Shown: positions 8,828 through 17,877 of the stretch, piece after piece
Position numbering within the stretch: position 1 is the stretch's first letter
How the letters are laid out: every line of letters starts with the position of its first letter
DNA from: BD2-11 sp965115885
GTDB lineage: Bacteria > Gemmatimonadota > Gemmatimonadetes > Longimicrobiales > Gaopeijiaceae
Direction of reading: 5' to 3'
NCBI GenBank assembly: GCA_965115885.1
Contig: OZ220479.1
Span: forward strand, 2,108,001 to 2,172,000
DNA: 64,000 nt
Notes under the pieces: generated by a model
Database searches by the model: none
What the model saw: the letters and a program-made list of their open reading frames with translations, nothing else
Told to the model about the DNA's origin: nothing
Program-made: the position numbers and the translations under genes

Positions 8828-10534
8828 ATGACGCCCTCGCCCACCCCGCGCGGCCGCGCCGCGCGCATTTCCCGCCCGACGGTCGCGGTCCTCCTCGCGC
8901 TTCTCTCCGCGATCCCGGCGGCCGCACGGCAGGAATGGCGGCACCACGGGGGCGACCCCGCCGAAACCCGCTACAGCCCGCTCGACCGGATCGACGCCGA
9001 CAACGTCGCCGGGCTGGAGGTCGCGTGGAGCTGGGAGATCCCGAAGACCGGCGCGCGGATCGAGACCACGCCCCTCGTCGCCGACGGCGTCCTCTACGGC
9101 ACCGGCCCGTTCAGCATGGTCTTCGCGCTCGACGCCGCCACGGGCGCCGAGATCTGGCGCTGGGATCCCGCCATCCCCCCCGAGGACCGAGGCGGCCCGC
9201 GGACCTGTTGCGGCGACGTCAACCGCGGAGCGGCGCTCGCCGGCGGCAAGGTCGTCGTGGGGTTGCTGGACGGACGGCTGGTCGCGCTCGACCGAGCGGA
9301 CGGATCGTTGGCATGGACGACGCAGACCACCCCTCCCGGGTCGGACTACACGATCACGGGCGCGCCGCGGGTGGTGGGCGACGTCGTGGTCGTCGGCAAC
9401 GCCGGCGCCGAGTACGGGGTGCGCGGCTACGTCACCGCCTACGACGTCGACACCGGCGCCGAGATCTGGCGCACCTACACCGTCCCCGGCGACCCGGCGC
9501 TCGGGTTCGAGAGCGACGCCATGCGCGTCGCGGCGGAGACTTGGACCGGCGAATGGTGGGTGGCCGGCGGCGGCGGCACCGTGTGGGACGGGATGGCCGT
9601 CGACCCCGAGGCCGGACTCCTCTACGTCGGCACCGGCAACGGATCGCCGTGGAACCGGGACAACCGCAGCCCCGGCGGCGGCGACAACCTGTACCTATCC
9701 TCGATTCTTGCCCTCGACCCCGCGGACGGCGCCCTGCGCTGGCACTACCAGACCACGCCGGGCGACGACTGGGACTACACGGCGACCCAGCCGCTCATGC
9801 TGTTGGATCTCGTCGTCGCCGGACGCGAGAGGGAGGTCGTCGTTCAAGCGCCCAAGAACGGCTTCTTCTACGTCGTCGACCGGCACACCGGCGAACTCGT
9901 CTCCGCCGAGGCCTTCGCCGACGACCTGACGTGGGCCACGCACGTCGATCCGGAGACCGGCCGACCCGTGGAGACGCCCGAAGCGCGCTACGGCAGCGCC
10001 GGACCGGCTTGGCTGTCGCCCGGGCCGGTCGGCGCGCACAACTGGAACCCGATGTCGTGGAACCCGGAGACCGGGCTCGTCTACCTGCCGGCCGCCAACA
10101 GCGTCTCCTACTTCGAGAAGCAGGAGAACTTCTCGTACGTCGCCGGCGTCTGGAACACCGGCACCGTGCGCGGCGGCGCCGGCCGCGCCGGCCCGCGCCC
10201 CGAGCGACCGCCGCTCGAGGGCCCCCCGAGCCTGCTTCTCGCTTGGGATCCGGCCGAGAACCGGGAAGTCTGGCGCGTGCCGGCCGAGGGACGCCACGGC
10301 GGGACGCTGTCCACCGGCGGAGGCTTGGTGTTCTGGGGCATCGGCTCGCGGCTGGCCGCGGTCGACGCCCGCACGGGACGGATGCTCTGGGAGGCCGAGC
10401 TGGACGGTCGCCCCGGTCCTCCCGTGACCTACTTCGCGGGCGGACGGCAGTACGTGGTCGTCGGCGCCGGACTGGCGAGCGGGCGGGCGCTCCCGCGAAT
10501 CCGGGCGTTCGCGCTTCCGCAAGGGGAGCGATAG
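8828..10534 (+). CDS. Secreted PQQ-dependent dehydrogenase (quinoprotein alcohol/glucose dehydrogenase-like)
   Basis: The product is 568 residues. A signal peptide (PTVAVLLALLSAIPAAARQ) leads into a repeated tryptophan-docking propeller: LEVAWSWEIP, GAEIWRWDPA, GALRWHYQT, GRMLWEAEL. A vicinal Cys-Cys pair at residues 127-128 (RTCCGDVNRG) matches the disulfide over the PQQ site in quinoprotein alcohol dehydrogenases, and GNGSPWNRDNRSPGGGDNLYL is a family block. It oxidises an alcohol or sugar in the periplasm and passes electrons to the respiratory chain. No cytochrome c domain or partner gene is nearby. The substrate is unknown. The start is the ATG at 8828; the frame upstream does not look like protein. 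Confidence 0.9.
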   Translation: MTPSPTPRGRAARISRPTVAVLLALLSAIPAAARQEWRHHGGDPAETRYSPLDRIDADNVAGLEVAWSWEIPKTGARIETTPLVADGVLYGTGPFSMVFALDAATGAEIWRWDPAIPPEDRGGPRTCCGDVNRGAALAGGKVVVGLLDGRLVALDRADGSLAWTTQTTPPGSDYTITGAPRVVGDVVVVGNAGAEYGVRGYVTAYDVDTGAEIWRTYTVPGDPALGFESDAMRVAAETWTGEWWVAGGGGTVWDGMAVDPEAGLLYVGTGNGSPWNRDNRSPGGGDNLYLSSILALDPADGALRWHYQTTPGDDWDYTATQPLMLLDLVVAGREREVVVQAPKNGFFYVVDRHTGELVSAEAFADDLTWATHVDPETGRPVETPEARYGSAGPAWLSPGPVGAHNWNPMSWNPETGLVYLPAANSVSYFEKQENFSYVAGVWNTGTVRGGAGRAGPRPERPPLEGPPSLLLAWDPAENREVWRVPAEGRHGGTLSTGGGLVFWGIGSRLAAVDARTGRMLWEAELDGRPGPPVTYFAGGRQYVVVGAGLASGRALPRIRAFALPQGER

Positions 10535-10538
10535 CGGC

Positions 10539-11840
10539 CTACGCCCCGCCCGCCTCCTCCCTCCAGACGACCTTCCCGCCGACGATCGTCATCACCGCTT
10601 TCCCGGTCAGCTCGAAGCCCGCGAACGGGGTGTTGCGGCTCTTGGAGAGGAAGCGCGACGGGTCCACGGTCCACGCGCGGGCGGGGTCGACGAGGGTCGC
10701 GTCGGCCACGGTTCCCGGGGCCAGGGTCCCGCCGGGCAAGCCGAAGGCGCGAGCGGGCGCCGCGCTCATGCGCTCGATCGCGGTGGGGAGATCGACGACG
10801 CCTTCCCCGACGACGCGCGTCAGCACCAGCCCCACCGCGGTCTCCAGCCCGACGATGCCGAAGGGGGCGTCGTCGAAGGCGGACTCCTTCTCGTCGTAGT
10901 GATGCGGGGCGTGGTCGGTCGCGATCACGTCCAGGGTGCCGTCGGCGAGTCCCTCGCGCACGGCGGCCACGTCCGCCGCGGTGCGCAGCGGCGGATTCAT
11001 CTTGGCGTCCGTGCGGTACCCCTCGACCGCCGCTTCGGTGAGGACGAGGTGGTGCGGGGAGGCCTCCGCGGTCGCCCGCACCCCGCGCGCCTTCGCCTGC
11101 CGGATCGCCTCCACCCCCCAGGCGGTGGAGACGTGCTGGAGGTGGATGCGGCCGCCGGTGAGTTCGGCCAGCAGCAGGTCGCGAACGATGTGGACGTCCT
11201 CCGACGCGTTGGGCTTGCCCGCCAGGCCGAGGCGCGACGACGTCAGACCCTCGTTCATGCAGCCCTCGCGCGAAAGTCCCAGATCCTCGGGATGGTCGGC
11301 GACCGGGACGCCGAACGGGAGGGCGTACTCGAGCGCCAGCCGCATCAGGCCGGAGTCCATGACCGGGCGACCGTCGTCGGTCACGCCGACCGCGCCCGCC
11401 GCCACCATCTCGCCGATCTCCGCCAATTTCATCCCCCTCTGACCGACGGAGATCGCCCCCAGCGGGTAGACGCGCGCGCCGCCCGCCCGCCGTCCCTCCG
11501 CCACCACGAAGCCCACCGAGGCCGGGTCGTCGACGGGCGGGCGGGTGTTGGGCATGGCGCACACGGAGGTGAAGCCGCCCGCGGCCGCGGCGCGCGCGCC
11601 GGTGGCGATGGTCTCCTTGTGCTCCTCTCCGGGTTCGCGCAGATGCACGTGCACGTCGATCAAGCCGGGCGCGACCACGAGCCCGCGCGCGTCCACTTCT
11701 TCCGCGCCGTCGGGCGCTTCCACCCCGCCCCCGCGCTCGGCCACCCGGCCCTCGATCAGGAGCAGGTCGCCGACGGCGTCCACTCCGGCGGCCGGATCGA
11801 CGATCCTTCCCCCGCGAATCCACAGCGGACGCGGGTTCAC
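10539..11840 (-). CDS. pyrC: Dihydroorotase
   Basis: The 433-residue protein shows the amidohydrolase metal motif DVHVHLREPG (about residues 62-71), then GGFTSVCAMPNTRP, HHLVLTE and ATDHAPHHYDEK, which together mark type I dihydroorotase. It interconverts carbamoyl aspartate and dihydroorotate in pyrimidine synthesis. The start is the GTG at 11840, overlapping the pyrB stop by four bases. The stop lies only four bases from the convergent PQQ dehydrogenase stop. It is last in pyrR-pyrB-pyrC. Confidence 0.94.
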   Translation of the reverse strand: MNPRPLWIRGGRIVDPAAGVDAVGDLLLIEGRVAERGGGVEAPDGAEEVDARGLVVAPGLIDVHVHLREPGEEHKETIATGARAAAAGGFTSVCAMPNTRPPVDDPASVGFVVAEGRRAGGARVYPLGAISVGQRGMKLAEIGEMVAAGAVGVTDDGRPVMDSGLMRLALEYALPFGVPVADHPEDLGLSREGCMNEGLTSSRLGLAGKPNASEDVHIVRDLLLAELTGGRIHLQHVSTAWGVEAIRQAKARGVRATAEASPHHLVLTEAAVEGYRTDAKMNPPLRTAADVAAVREGLADGTLDVIATDHAPHHYDEKESAFDDAPFGIVGLETAVGLVLTRVVGEGVVDLPTAIERMSAAPARAFGLPGGTLAPGTVADATLVDPARAWTVDPSRFLSKSRNTPFAGFELTGKAVMTIVGGKVVWREEAGGA

Positions 11841-12823
11841 GCGCTCTCCCCGGCCTTGGCGGCCTCCGCCTTCTCCGGTCGCCCGCCCGCCAGCAGGTAG
11901 AGCACGGCCATGCGCACCGCCACCCCGTTGGTGACCTGCTCCAGGATCACCGAGTGGGGTCCGTCGGCCACGTCGCTGTCGATCTCCACCCCGCGATTCA
12001 TGGGGCCGGGATGGAGGACGAGAAGCGGCTCGGAGGCCGCCTCCAGACGCGCCCGCGAGACCCCGTAGATGCGGTTGTACTCGCGCAGGCTGGGCACGAA
12101 ACCGGCCTCCATGCGCTCCAGCTGGAGGCGCAGCACGTTCAGGGCGTGCGCCCATTCGACCGCCTCCTCCACGCGATGGAAGATGCGCACGCCCAGTTCG
12201 CGCATCTGCGGCGGAACCAGCGTCGGCGGCCCGCACACCGCGACTTCGGCGCCCAGCTCGAGCAACCCGAAGATGTTGGAGCGGGCTACGCGCGAGTGGC
12301 GCACGTCGCCCACGATGCACACCCGCTTGCCGGAAACGGCGCCCAGATGGTCCCGGAGGGTGAGTATGTCCAGCAGCGCTTGGGTGGGATGCTCGTGGGC
12401 GCCGTCCCCCGCGTTGATCACGTTCGAGGGGATGCGCTCGGCCAGAAACCGGGCCGCCCCGGACGCCCAGTGCCGCATCACCACCATGTCGATCCTCATC
12501 GCCTCCAGGTTGCGCGCCGTATCCACCAGCGTCTCGCCCTTCGCGACCGAGGAGCGGCTCGCGCCGACGTTGACGGTATCCGCCGCGAGGCGTTTCTCGG
12601 CGAATTCGAAGGAGATGCGCGTGCGCGTGGAGGCCTCGAAGAAGAGGTTGACGATGGTGCTGCCGCGGAGCGTGGGGACCTTCTTGATGCGCCGCTCGGA
12701 GACCTCCTTGAAAGGTTCCGCGGCGTCGAGGATGCCGGTGATCTGGCGGGCGCTGAGATGTTCGAGGCCGACGAGGTCCTTGCCCAGCCCCGACGCGGCG
12801 CCGGAGGTGGAGGTGGAGCTCAC
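11837..12823 (-). CDS. pyrB: Aspartate carbamoyltransferase catalytic subunit
   Basis: The 328-residue protein carries the carbamoyl-phosphate binding motif ASTRTR (in FFEASTRTRISFE), VMRHWASG, and the aspartate-site HPGPMNRGVEI near the C-terminus. Length fits catalytic chains. It condenses carbamoyl phosphate and aspartate. No regulatory chain pyrI is present, so control is probably through PyrR, encoded directly upstream. The GTG at 12823 overlaps the pyrR stop (GTGA). Confidence 0.95.
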   Translation of the reverse strand: MSSTSTSGAASGLGKDLVGLEHLSARQITGILDAAEPFKEVSERRIKKVPTLRGSTIVNLFFEASTRTRISFEFAEKRLAADTVNVGASRSSVAKGETLVDTARNLEAMRIDMVVMRHWASGAARFLAERIPSNVINAGDGAHEHPTQALLDILTLRDHLGAVSGKRVCIVGDVRHSRVARSNIFGLLELGAEVAVCGPPTLVPPQMRELGVRIFHRVEEAVEWAHALNVLRLQLERMEAGFVPSLREYNRIYGVSRARLEAASEPLLVLHPGPMNRGVEIDSDVADGPHSVILEQVTNGVAVRMAVLYLLAGGRPEKAEAAKAGESA

Positions 12824-13380
12824 GCGGTCTCCGGGGAGACCGAGACGACGTCCACGCCGAGCGCCCCGTCGACGTCGGGCACCAGGACGTCGACCCGCTG
12901 ATGGGGCAGCGCCGTCAGCGCCCGGCCCACGACGTCGGGCTGGATGGGCAACTCCCGCCCGGCCCGGTCCACCAGGACGCAGTAGTGGATGCGGGAGGGG
13001 CGCCCCCAATCCATCAGCTCGTTCATGGCCGCGCGCGCGGTGCGTCCGGTGAAGATGACGTCGTCCACGACGACCACCGCGCGGTCGTCGATCCCCCCCG
13101 GGGGGAGCTTCGACTCGCCGATCACCGGCCTCGGGCCGATCACCATGAGGTCGTCGCGGTAAAGGGTGATGTCGATGGAGCCGCAGGGCACGCGGACGCC
13201 GGAGGCGCGCTCGATCTCGGCCTTCAGCAGGCGCGCGATCTGGACGCCCCGACGGTGGATCCCCATCAGCGCGAGGCGGTCGGTTCCTTCGTTGCGCTCC
13301 AGGATCTCGCGCGCCATGCGGGCGACCGCTCGCTCCACGGCGTCCTCTCGCATGATCGGGATGCGAAGCTGATCGGACAT
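12820..13380 (-). CDS. pyrR: Bifunctional pyr operon regulator / uracil phosphoribosyltransferase
   Basis: The 186-residue protein matches PyrR: ALMGIHRRGVQIARLL, GSIDITLYRDDL, and the PRPP-binding loop VVVVDDVIFTGRTARAAM. PyrR binds pyr mRNA when UMP is high and attenuates the operon, with secondary uracil phosphoribosyltransferase activity. Heading pyrR-pyrB-pyrC with 4-base overlaps fits autoregulation. The ATG at 13380 is preferred; a GTG two codons upstream is also possible. I could not identify a clear PyrR-binding hairpin in the leader. Confidence 0.94.
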   Translation of the reverse strand: MSDQLRIPIMREDAVERAVARMAREILERNEGTDRLALMGIHRRGVQIARLLKAEIERASGVRVPCGSIDITLYRDDLMVIGPRPVIGESKLPPGGIDDRAVVVVDDVIFTGRTARAAMNELMDWGRPSRIHYCVLVDRAGRELPIQPDVVGRALTALPHQRVDVLVPDVDGALGVDVVSVSPETA

Positions 13381-13864
13381 GGTCACCGACGGTGAAGGCG
13401 GTCGTGCCGCGCGCGTTCGCGGGCGCGCGAGGGAAGCTAGCGCGCGGGGGCGCGGATGCAAGCGTCGCTTTCCGGGCGAATCGAGCGCGGACGCGGACGC
13501 GCCTTCGATCCCCGCGCCGGGCGGGAGACGAGGGACGAACGCCGGGCGGCGCGTGCGGGGAGTTCGGTCTTCGACCGTCCCGGGACGCGGATCCTCTCGC
13601 CCCGAGAGCCGCGGCGCTCGCGCCCTCCGCGACCTCGCCGTCCCGGATCGGAGCTCGATTCCCGTCGGAGACCGCCGCCTCGTTCGGGCTCGTTCGCCCG
13701 TGTTCGGCCAGGAACGCGGCCCATGCACGGCCCGTTGACAAAGACTTCCGGTCGCCCTGCGTCCGCGCCCGCGGTACCTTGCCAGCGCAAGATCGCCGCC
13801 CGTTCGAGCGTGCGCCCTCCGGCGCCCGCGTCCGTCCGCTCCCTCCCTCTCCGAGACGCTCCCG
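13381..13864. promoter_or_regulatory. Divergent regulatory region between pyrR and the NhaC antiporter
   Basis: This gap of about 480 bases separates the minus-strand pyr operon from the plus-strand antiporter and must hold both promoters. A perfect TTGACA lies at 13735-13740, but no good -10 hexamer follows at normal spacing. The GC-rich inverted stretch near 13405-13435 (GCGCGCG...CGCGCG) next to pyrR could form leader structure. No gene is supported. Confidence 0.4.
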
Positions 13865-15802
13865 ATGCGGCGCACACCGTACGCGCTCACGCTGCTCCTG
13901 TCCGCCCCGGTCTCCGCCGTCGGCCCGCTCGCCGCGCAGGGGGTCGAGGATCGTCCGGCCGTGGTCATGGGAGGCCTGCCCTTCGCGCTCACGCTGACCG
14001 GAGCGCCCGACGAGTCCAGCTGGTTCGAGGTGCGCGACGCGGAGGGCACCCTGCTCCGTTCCGGAGCCGTCGCCGCCGATCAGTCGCGGACGGTCCCCAA
14101 CTTGGTCGTGGCGTCGCGCGCGCTGCTCCCCTTGGAGGTGCGCGTCGGCGCGGTCGCCGAGACCGTACGGCCCCACTACGCGCCCGCGTGGTACTCCGTC
14201 GTGCCGCCGCTGGTGGCGATCCTGCTCGCGCTGATCTTCCGCGAGGTGCTGGCCGCGCTCTTCGCCGGGGTGTGGCTGGGCGCGCTGGCGGTCGCGGGCT
14301 TCGATCCTCTGGCCGCCACCTGGCGCACCGTGGACGCCTTCGTGGTGCCGGCGCTCGCCGACGACTCGGGGAAAACCCAGATCGTGGTCTTCTCGCTCCT
14401 GCTCGGAGGGATGGTGGGGATCATCGCCCGCAACGGCGGCACGATCGGGATCGTGGAGGCGGTGTCGCCGGTGGCGACCACGCCCCGGCGCGGCAAGCTG
14501 GCCACTTGGCTCGCCGGGCTCACCGTCTTCTTCGACGACTACGCCAACACGCTGATCGTGGGCACGACCATGCGGCCCATCACCGACCGGCTGCGCATCT
14601 CGCGCGAGAAGCTGGCGTACCTGGTCGACTCCACGGCCGCGCCGGTGGCGGCCATCGTCCCGATCTCGACCTGGGTGGGGTACGAGATCTCGCTCATCGA
14701 CGAGGGGCTCGATCTGGCCGCGGCGCAAAACGCGGCCGCGAACCCGGAGCTGGCGGCGTCGCTCGCCTCCTCGAGCGCCTTCGCCGTGTTCCTCTCGACC
14801 ATCCCCTACCTTTTCTATCCCATCCTGGCGCTGGCGTTCGTAGGGATGGTGTGCCTCGCCAACCGCGATCTGGGAGAGATGGCCGTCGCGGAGCGCCGCG
14901 CCGCCCGGGGCGGGGGGCTGACCCGGCCGGGATCGATGCCGGTCACCGACACCACCGACTCGCTGCTGCAGCCCGCCGAAGGGGTGCCGCACCGCTGGTG
15001 GAACGCCGCCCTGCCGGTGATCGCGGTGGTCGGCACCGTGCTGTTCGGGTTGTACTTCTCCGGACGGGCGGCGACCGGCCCGGGCGCGCCGCTGATGGAC
15101 GTGCTGGGGGAGGCCGATCCCTACGCCACCCTGTTGTGGGGTTCGCTCGCGGGGTGCATCGTGGCGACGACGCTCTCGCTCGCCCAGCGCATCCTCACGC
15201 TGCAAGAAACGTTGGCGTCGCTGGTGGCGGGAATGAAGGCGATGACGACCGCGATGCTGGTGCTCGTCCTGGCGTGGTCGCTGGGGGCGGTCACCGGGGA
15301 GATCGGGACCGCCGACTTCCTGGCGCGGATCCTCGGGGGCTCCCTTCCCTTCCAGCTGATCCCGGCGCTGGTGTTCGTCACCGCGGCGGCGATGGCCTTC
15401 GCCACCGGAACCTCGTGGGCCACCATGGCCATCCTGATCCCCCTGACGATCCCGCTCACCGTCGCGCTCGGGGACGGGGTCGGCTTCGACGGAGGCACCG
15501 GCCAGGCGGTCCTGCTGGGCGCCATCGCGTCGGTGCTGGCGGGCGCCATCTTCGGGGACCACTGCTCGCCCATCTCCGACACCACGGTGCTCTCCTCGAC
15601 CGCCTCCGGCTGCGATCACATCGACCACGTGCGCACGCAGTTGCCCTACGCCCTGCTGGTGGGCGTCGTGGGCCTGGCGCTCGGCAACGTCGGCACCGCG
15701 TACGGCCTGCCTCCGTGGCTGGCGCTGCTGCTGGGCGCGGCTGTGCTGGGAGGCGTGTTGCGACTCTGGGGAACGCCCGCCCGGGCGGAGACGAACGGTT
15801 AG
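13865..15802 (+). CDS. Na+/H+ antiporter, NhaC family, with extra exported N-terminal domain
   Basis: The product is 645 residues, longer than typical NhaC proteins. The first 26 residues form a signal peptide, followed by about 80 residues of beta-rich extracytoplasmic sequence, then about a dozen hydrophobic segments from residue 110 on. The transport core has FFDDYANTLIVG, ATGTSWATMAILIPL and FGDHCSPISDTTVLSS, the conserved NhaC/ArsB-superfamily motifs with acidic and polar residues in membrane spans. It would exchange Na+ (or H+) against a cation or amine substrate across the inner membrane. The appended N-domain is the unusual part and might be a sensor or partner-binding module. The ion specificity is not proven. 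Confidence 0.86.
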   Translation: MRRTPYALTLLLSAPVSAVGPLAAQGVEDRPAVVMGGLPFALTLTGAPDESSWFEVRDAEGTLLRSGAVAADQSRTVPNLVVASRALLPLEVRVGAVAETVRPHYAPAWYSVVPPLVAILLALIFREVLAALFAGVWLGALAVAGFDPLAATWRTVDAFVVPALADDSGKTQIVVFSLLLGGMVGIIARNGGTIGIVEAVSPVATTPRRGKLATWLAGLTVFFDDYANTLIVGTTMRPITDRLRISREKLAYLVDSTAAPVAAIVPISTWVGYEISLIDEGLDLAAAQNAAANPELAASLASSSAFAVFLSTIPYLFYPILALAFVGMVCLANRDLGEMAVAERRAARGGGLTRPGSMPVTDTTDSLLQPAEGVPHRWWNAALPVIAVVGTVLFGLYFSGRAATGPGAPLMDVLGEADPYATLLWGSLAGCIVATTLSLAQRILTLQETLASLVAGMKAMTTAMLVLVLAWSLGAVTGEIGTADFLARILGGSLPFQLIPALVFVTAAAMAFATGTSWATMAILIPLTIPLTVALGDGVGFDGGTGQAVLLGAIASVLAGAIFGDHCSPISDTTVLSSTASGCDHIDHVRTQLPYALLVGVVGLALGNVGTAYGLPPWLALLLGAAVLGGVLRLWGTPARAETNG

Positions 15803-15888
15803 GAGTCGGGGCGAGAAAGAGCGAGGCGGTCCCGGTTTTTTGGACAGGCCGTCAAGGTGTGCTCCGGCACCCAGGAGGAGGCGATGAC

Positions 15889-16178
15889 GTGGTCAAGAGG
15901 AGAAGAAGATTCACCCCCGAGTTCAAGGGTCGTGTGGCCCTCGAGGCGGTGCGGGAGCGCGACAGCGTCCAGGCGATCGCGCGCCGCCACGAGCTCCACC
16001 CCAACCAAGTGAGAGCGTGTGGAAGCGGCAGTCGCTCGACGCTGTCCCGGAGGCGTTCGCCATCGACGCCCGCAAGCGCGCCAAGGAGCGCGAGGCCAGG
16101 ATCCGCGACCTGCACGCCAAGATCGGGGAGCTCGCCGTCGAGCGGGATTTTTTTTTTCGGCGCGGGCTGCGACGCTGA
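15889..16178 (+). pseudogene. IS3 orfA remnant (helix-turn-helix transposase subunit)
   Basis: The frame from GTG 15889 reads RRRFTPEFKGRVALEAV and then HELHPNQV, the classic N-terminus of IS3-family OrfA. It then shifts: the continuing WKRQSLDAVPEAF and IGELAVERD segments are read in another frame. A run of ten T bases at 16148-16157 replaces the usual coding for Phe-Leu after VERD. The stop is the TGA around 16176-16178. Confidence 0.8.
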
Positions 16179-16179
16179 C

Positions 16180-16815
16180 CCGCGCCGAGCGCCTGCGGAT
16201 GATCCAGCGACACCTCCGGCGCGAGGGGACGACGGTCGGCGGGCACGGGGTCCGCCGGCTGACGCGGAAGATGGGGATCGAGGCGATCTACCGGCGTCCG
16301 AGGACGAGCGTGGCGAACCCCGAGCACCGGGTGGTTCCCTTTCCGCTGCGCGGCGTGGAGGTCTCGCGGCGAATTAGGTGTGGTGTGCGGACATCGCCCA
16401 CGATGGACGCGTCCTTATGCGTGAGCGCGCTGGACGAGGCGTTGCGCCGGGGGACTCCGGAGATCTTCGACACGGACCAAGGATCGCAGTTCACGAGCGA
16501 GGCGTTCGCGGAGCGGGTCCCGGGCGCGGAGATTCGGTTCTCGACGGACGGTCGCGGGCGGTATCCGGACGTCGAGCGGTTGTGGAGGTCGCTGAAGTAC
16601 GAAGCGGTCCATCTGCGGGAGCTCGAAGACGGGGTCGAGGCGCGGCGCGTGAATCGGGGGCTGGACGGACTTCCACAACGAAGCGCGTCCGCATTAGCAT
16701 CGTTGGAGGGGCGGACGCTTGGCGAAGCGCACCGCGGGGGCGGGGGTTGGCGAGGTCGGCAATGCTCGTTCAAGGGCACCCCGAAATCGGCGGGCCAGTC
16801 GACCGAAAGAATTTA
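16180..16815 (+). pseudogene. IS3 orfB remnant (rve-type DDE transposase)
   Basis: The frame has AERLRMIQRHLRREG and IEAIYRRPRTS at the start. The first catalytic region (WCADIA) is readable only in a shifted frame near 16378-16400. Immediately after comes DASLCVSALDEALRR and the second catalytic block FDTDQGSQFTSEAF, so roughly 60-70 residues between the first and second Asp are deleted. ERLWRSLKYEAVHL with the catalytic Glu remains. The tail again needs a different frame (APRNRRASRPKEFKN). It cannot be functional. Confidence 0.82.
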
Positions 16816-16833
16816 AGAATTTCTGGAGACAAG

Positions 16834-17877
16834 ATGAACCGCATGATCGCGCGCCCGTTGGTTGTCGCCTTGGTCACGGTTGCGGCCCTGGCCGCGACCA
16901 CGCGAACGATCAAGGCCCAGCACGAGCAGCATTCGTCTCGGCCCCACGGCCATGCCCCCATCGGGGCGATGGGAAGCCACATTCACGAGAAGGGCCGGTT
17001 CTCACTGTCCTACCGCTTCGTGCTCATGAGCATGGAGGGGAATCGGAACGGCACCGAGAGGATCGAGGTGGCCGAAGTGCAGAAGACGTTCACGACGGTC
17101 CCGGTGGACATGACCATGGGGATGCACATGGCCGGATTCATGTACGCGCCCAGCGACGCGGTCACGTTGCTGACGATGGCCCACTGGACGGACAACGAGA
17201 TGAACGTCCGGCTCCATCACGGATCCGACTTCGAGTCGGCGTCCGCCGGCTTGGGCGACGCGACCGTCGGAGCCCTCGTCGGCCTCAAGCGGACGGGCCC
17301 CACGCGGGTGCACCTGAACGCGGGGGTGTCCCTGCCGCTGGGCTCCATCGAGCAGGTCGGAACCACTCCGATGAGCATGGAGCAAGAGGTGCAGCTGCCC
17401 TATCCCATGCAGTTGGGCAGCGGCACCTGGGACCTCCAGCCGGGAGTCACGGTGCTGGGCATGCGCCCGGCGGTCTCCTGGGGCCTCCAGGCGACGGGGA
17501 TCGTGCGGTTGGGCGAGAACGGCCGCGGCTACAGGCAGGGGCACGCTGCGGACGCCACCGCGTGGTTCGCCTACAGGCCGGCCGAAAGCCTCAGCCTGTC
17601 GACGAGACTGTTGTGGAAGCTGTGGGGCGACTACGCGGGCCGCGACAAAGCCTACGGCAATCGGGCTATGGCGCCCACGGTGCGCGAAGATCTTCGGGGA
17701 GGAAGGCGGATCGACGTGCCCGTGGGCGTCAACTACCACTTTTCGAGCGGCGCGCTGCGGGGTCACCGCATCGCTGCGGAATGGCACATTACCGTGTATC
17801 AGAGCTTGAACGGGCCGCAGTTGGAAACCGACTGGCTGTTCACCGCAGGGTGGCAGAAGTCGTTCGATCCTTTTTAG
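16834..17877 (+). CDS. Outer-membrane beta-barrel protein of the putative 'transporter' (MetA-pathway-like) family
   Basis: The 347-residue protein has a signal peptide ending at IKAQ, then a His-rich segment (HEQHSSRPHGHAPIGAMGSHIHEKG), the landmark HAPIG.MG.H.H..G of a family of Met/His-rich predicted porin-like proteins. Alternating strand patterns (FSLSYRFVLMSMEGNRNG, MHMAGFMYAPSDAVTLL) continue to an aromatic C-terminus (WQKSFDPF). Relatives are often found near copper or heavy-metal genes, and the many Met and His residues fit metal contact; that role is inferred. It starts 18 bases or less after the IS3 remnant with GGAG before the ATG, so the element may have supplied or disturbed its promoter. 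Confidence 0.75.
   Translation: MNRMIARPLVVALVTVAALAATTRTIKAQHEQHSSRPHGHAPIGAMGSHIHEKGRFSLSYRFVLMSMEGNRNGTERIEVAEVQKTFTTVPVDMTMGMHMAGFMYAPSDAVTLLTMAHWTDNEMNVRLHHGSDFESASAGLGDATVGALVGLKRTGPTRVHLNAGVSLPLGSIEQVGTTPMSMEQEVQLPYPMQLGSGTWDLQPGVTVLGMRPAVSWGLQATGIVRLGENGRGYRQGHAADATAWFAYRPAESLSLSTRLLWKLWGDYAGRDKAYGNRAMAPTVREDLRGGRRIDVPVGVNYHFSSGALRGHRIAAEWHITVYQSLNGPQLETDWLFTAGWQKSFDPF

Larger units (their letters stand above)
15833..16820 (+). mobile_element. Decayed IS3-family insertion sequence
   Basis: Remains of orfA and orfB lie in order. The left edge probably lies at the T-rich TTTTTTGGACAGGCC near 15836; no matching right inverted repeat was found before the next gene at 16834, so the right end is lost or altered. 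Several frameshifts and an internal deletion between the first and second catalytic regions make it inactive. The element sits between the antiporter and an unrelated barrel-protein gene. Confidence 0.8.

Noticed and set aside
13381..13500. PyrR-binding attenuator in the pyr leader
   Set aside because: No match to the conserved PyrR recognition hairpin was found by eye, although GC-rich stems exist.
13735..13780. TTGACA promoter for the NhaC antiporter
   Set aside because: The -35 is perfect, but at 16-18 bases spacing the next hexamer is TGCGTC-like; the better TACCTT is 34 bases away.
16140..16160. Programmed frameshift signal in the IS3 remnant
   Set aside because: The usual A6G-type signal is absent; the T run lies in an element with other disabling shifts, so it is more likely decay.
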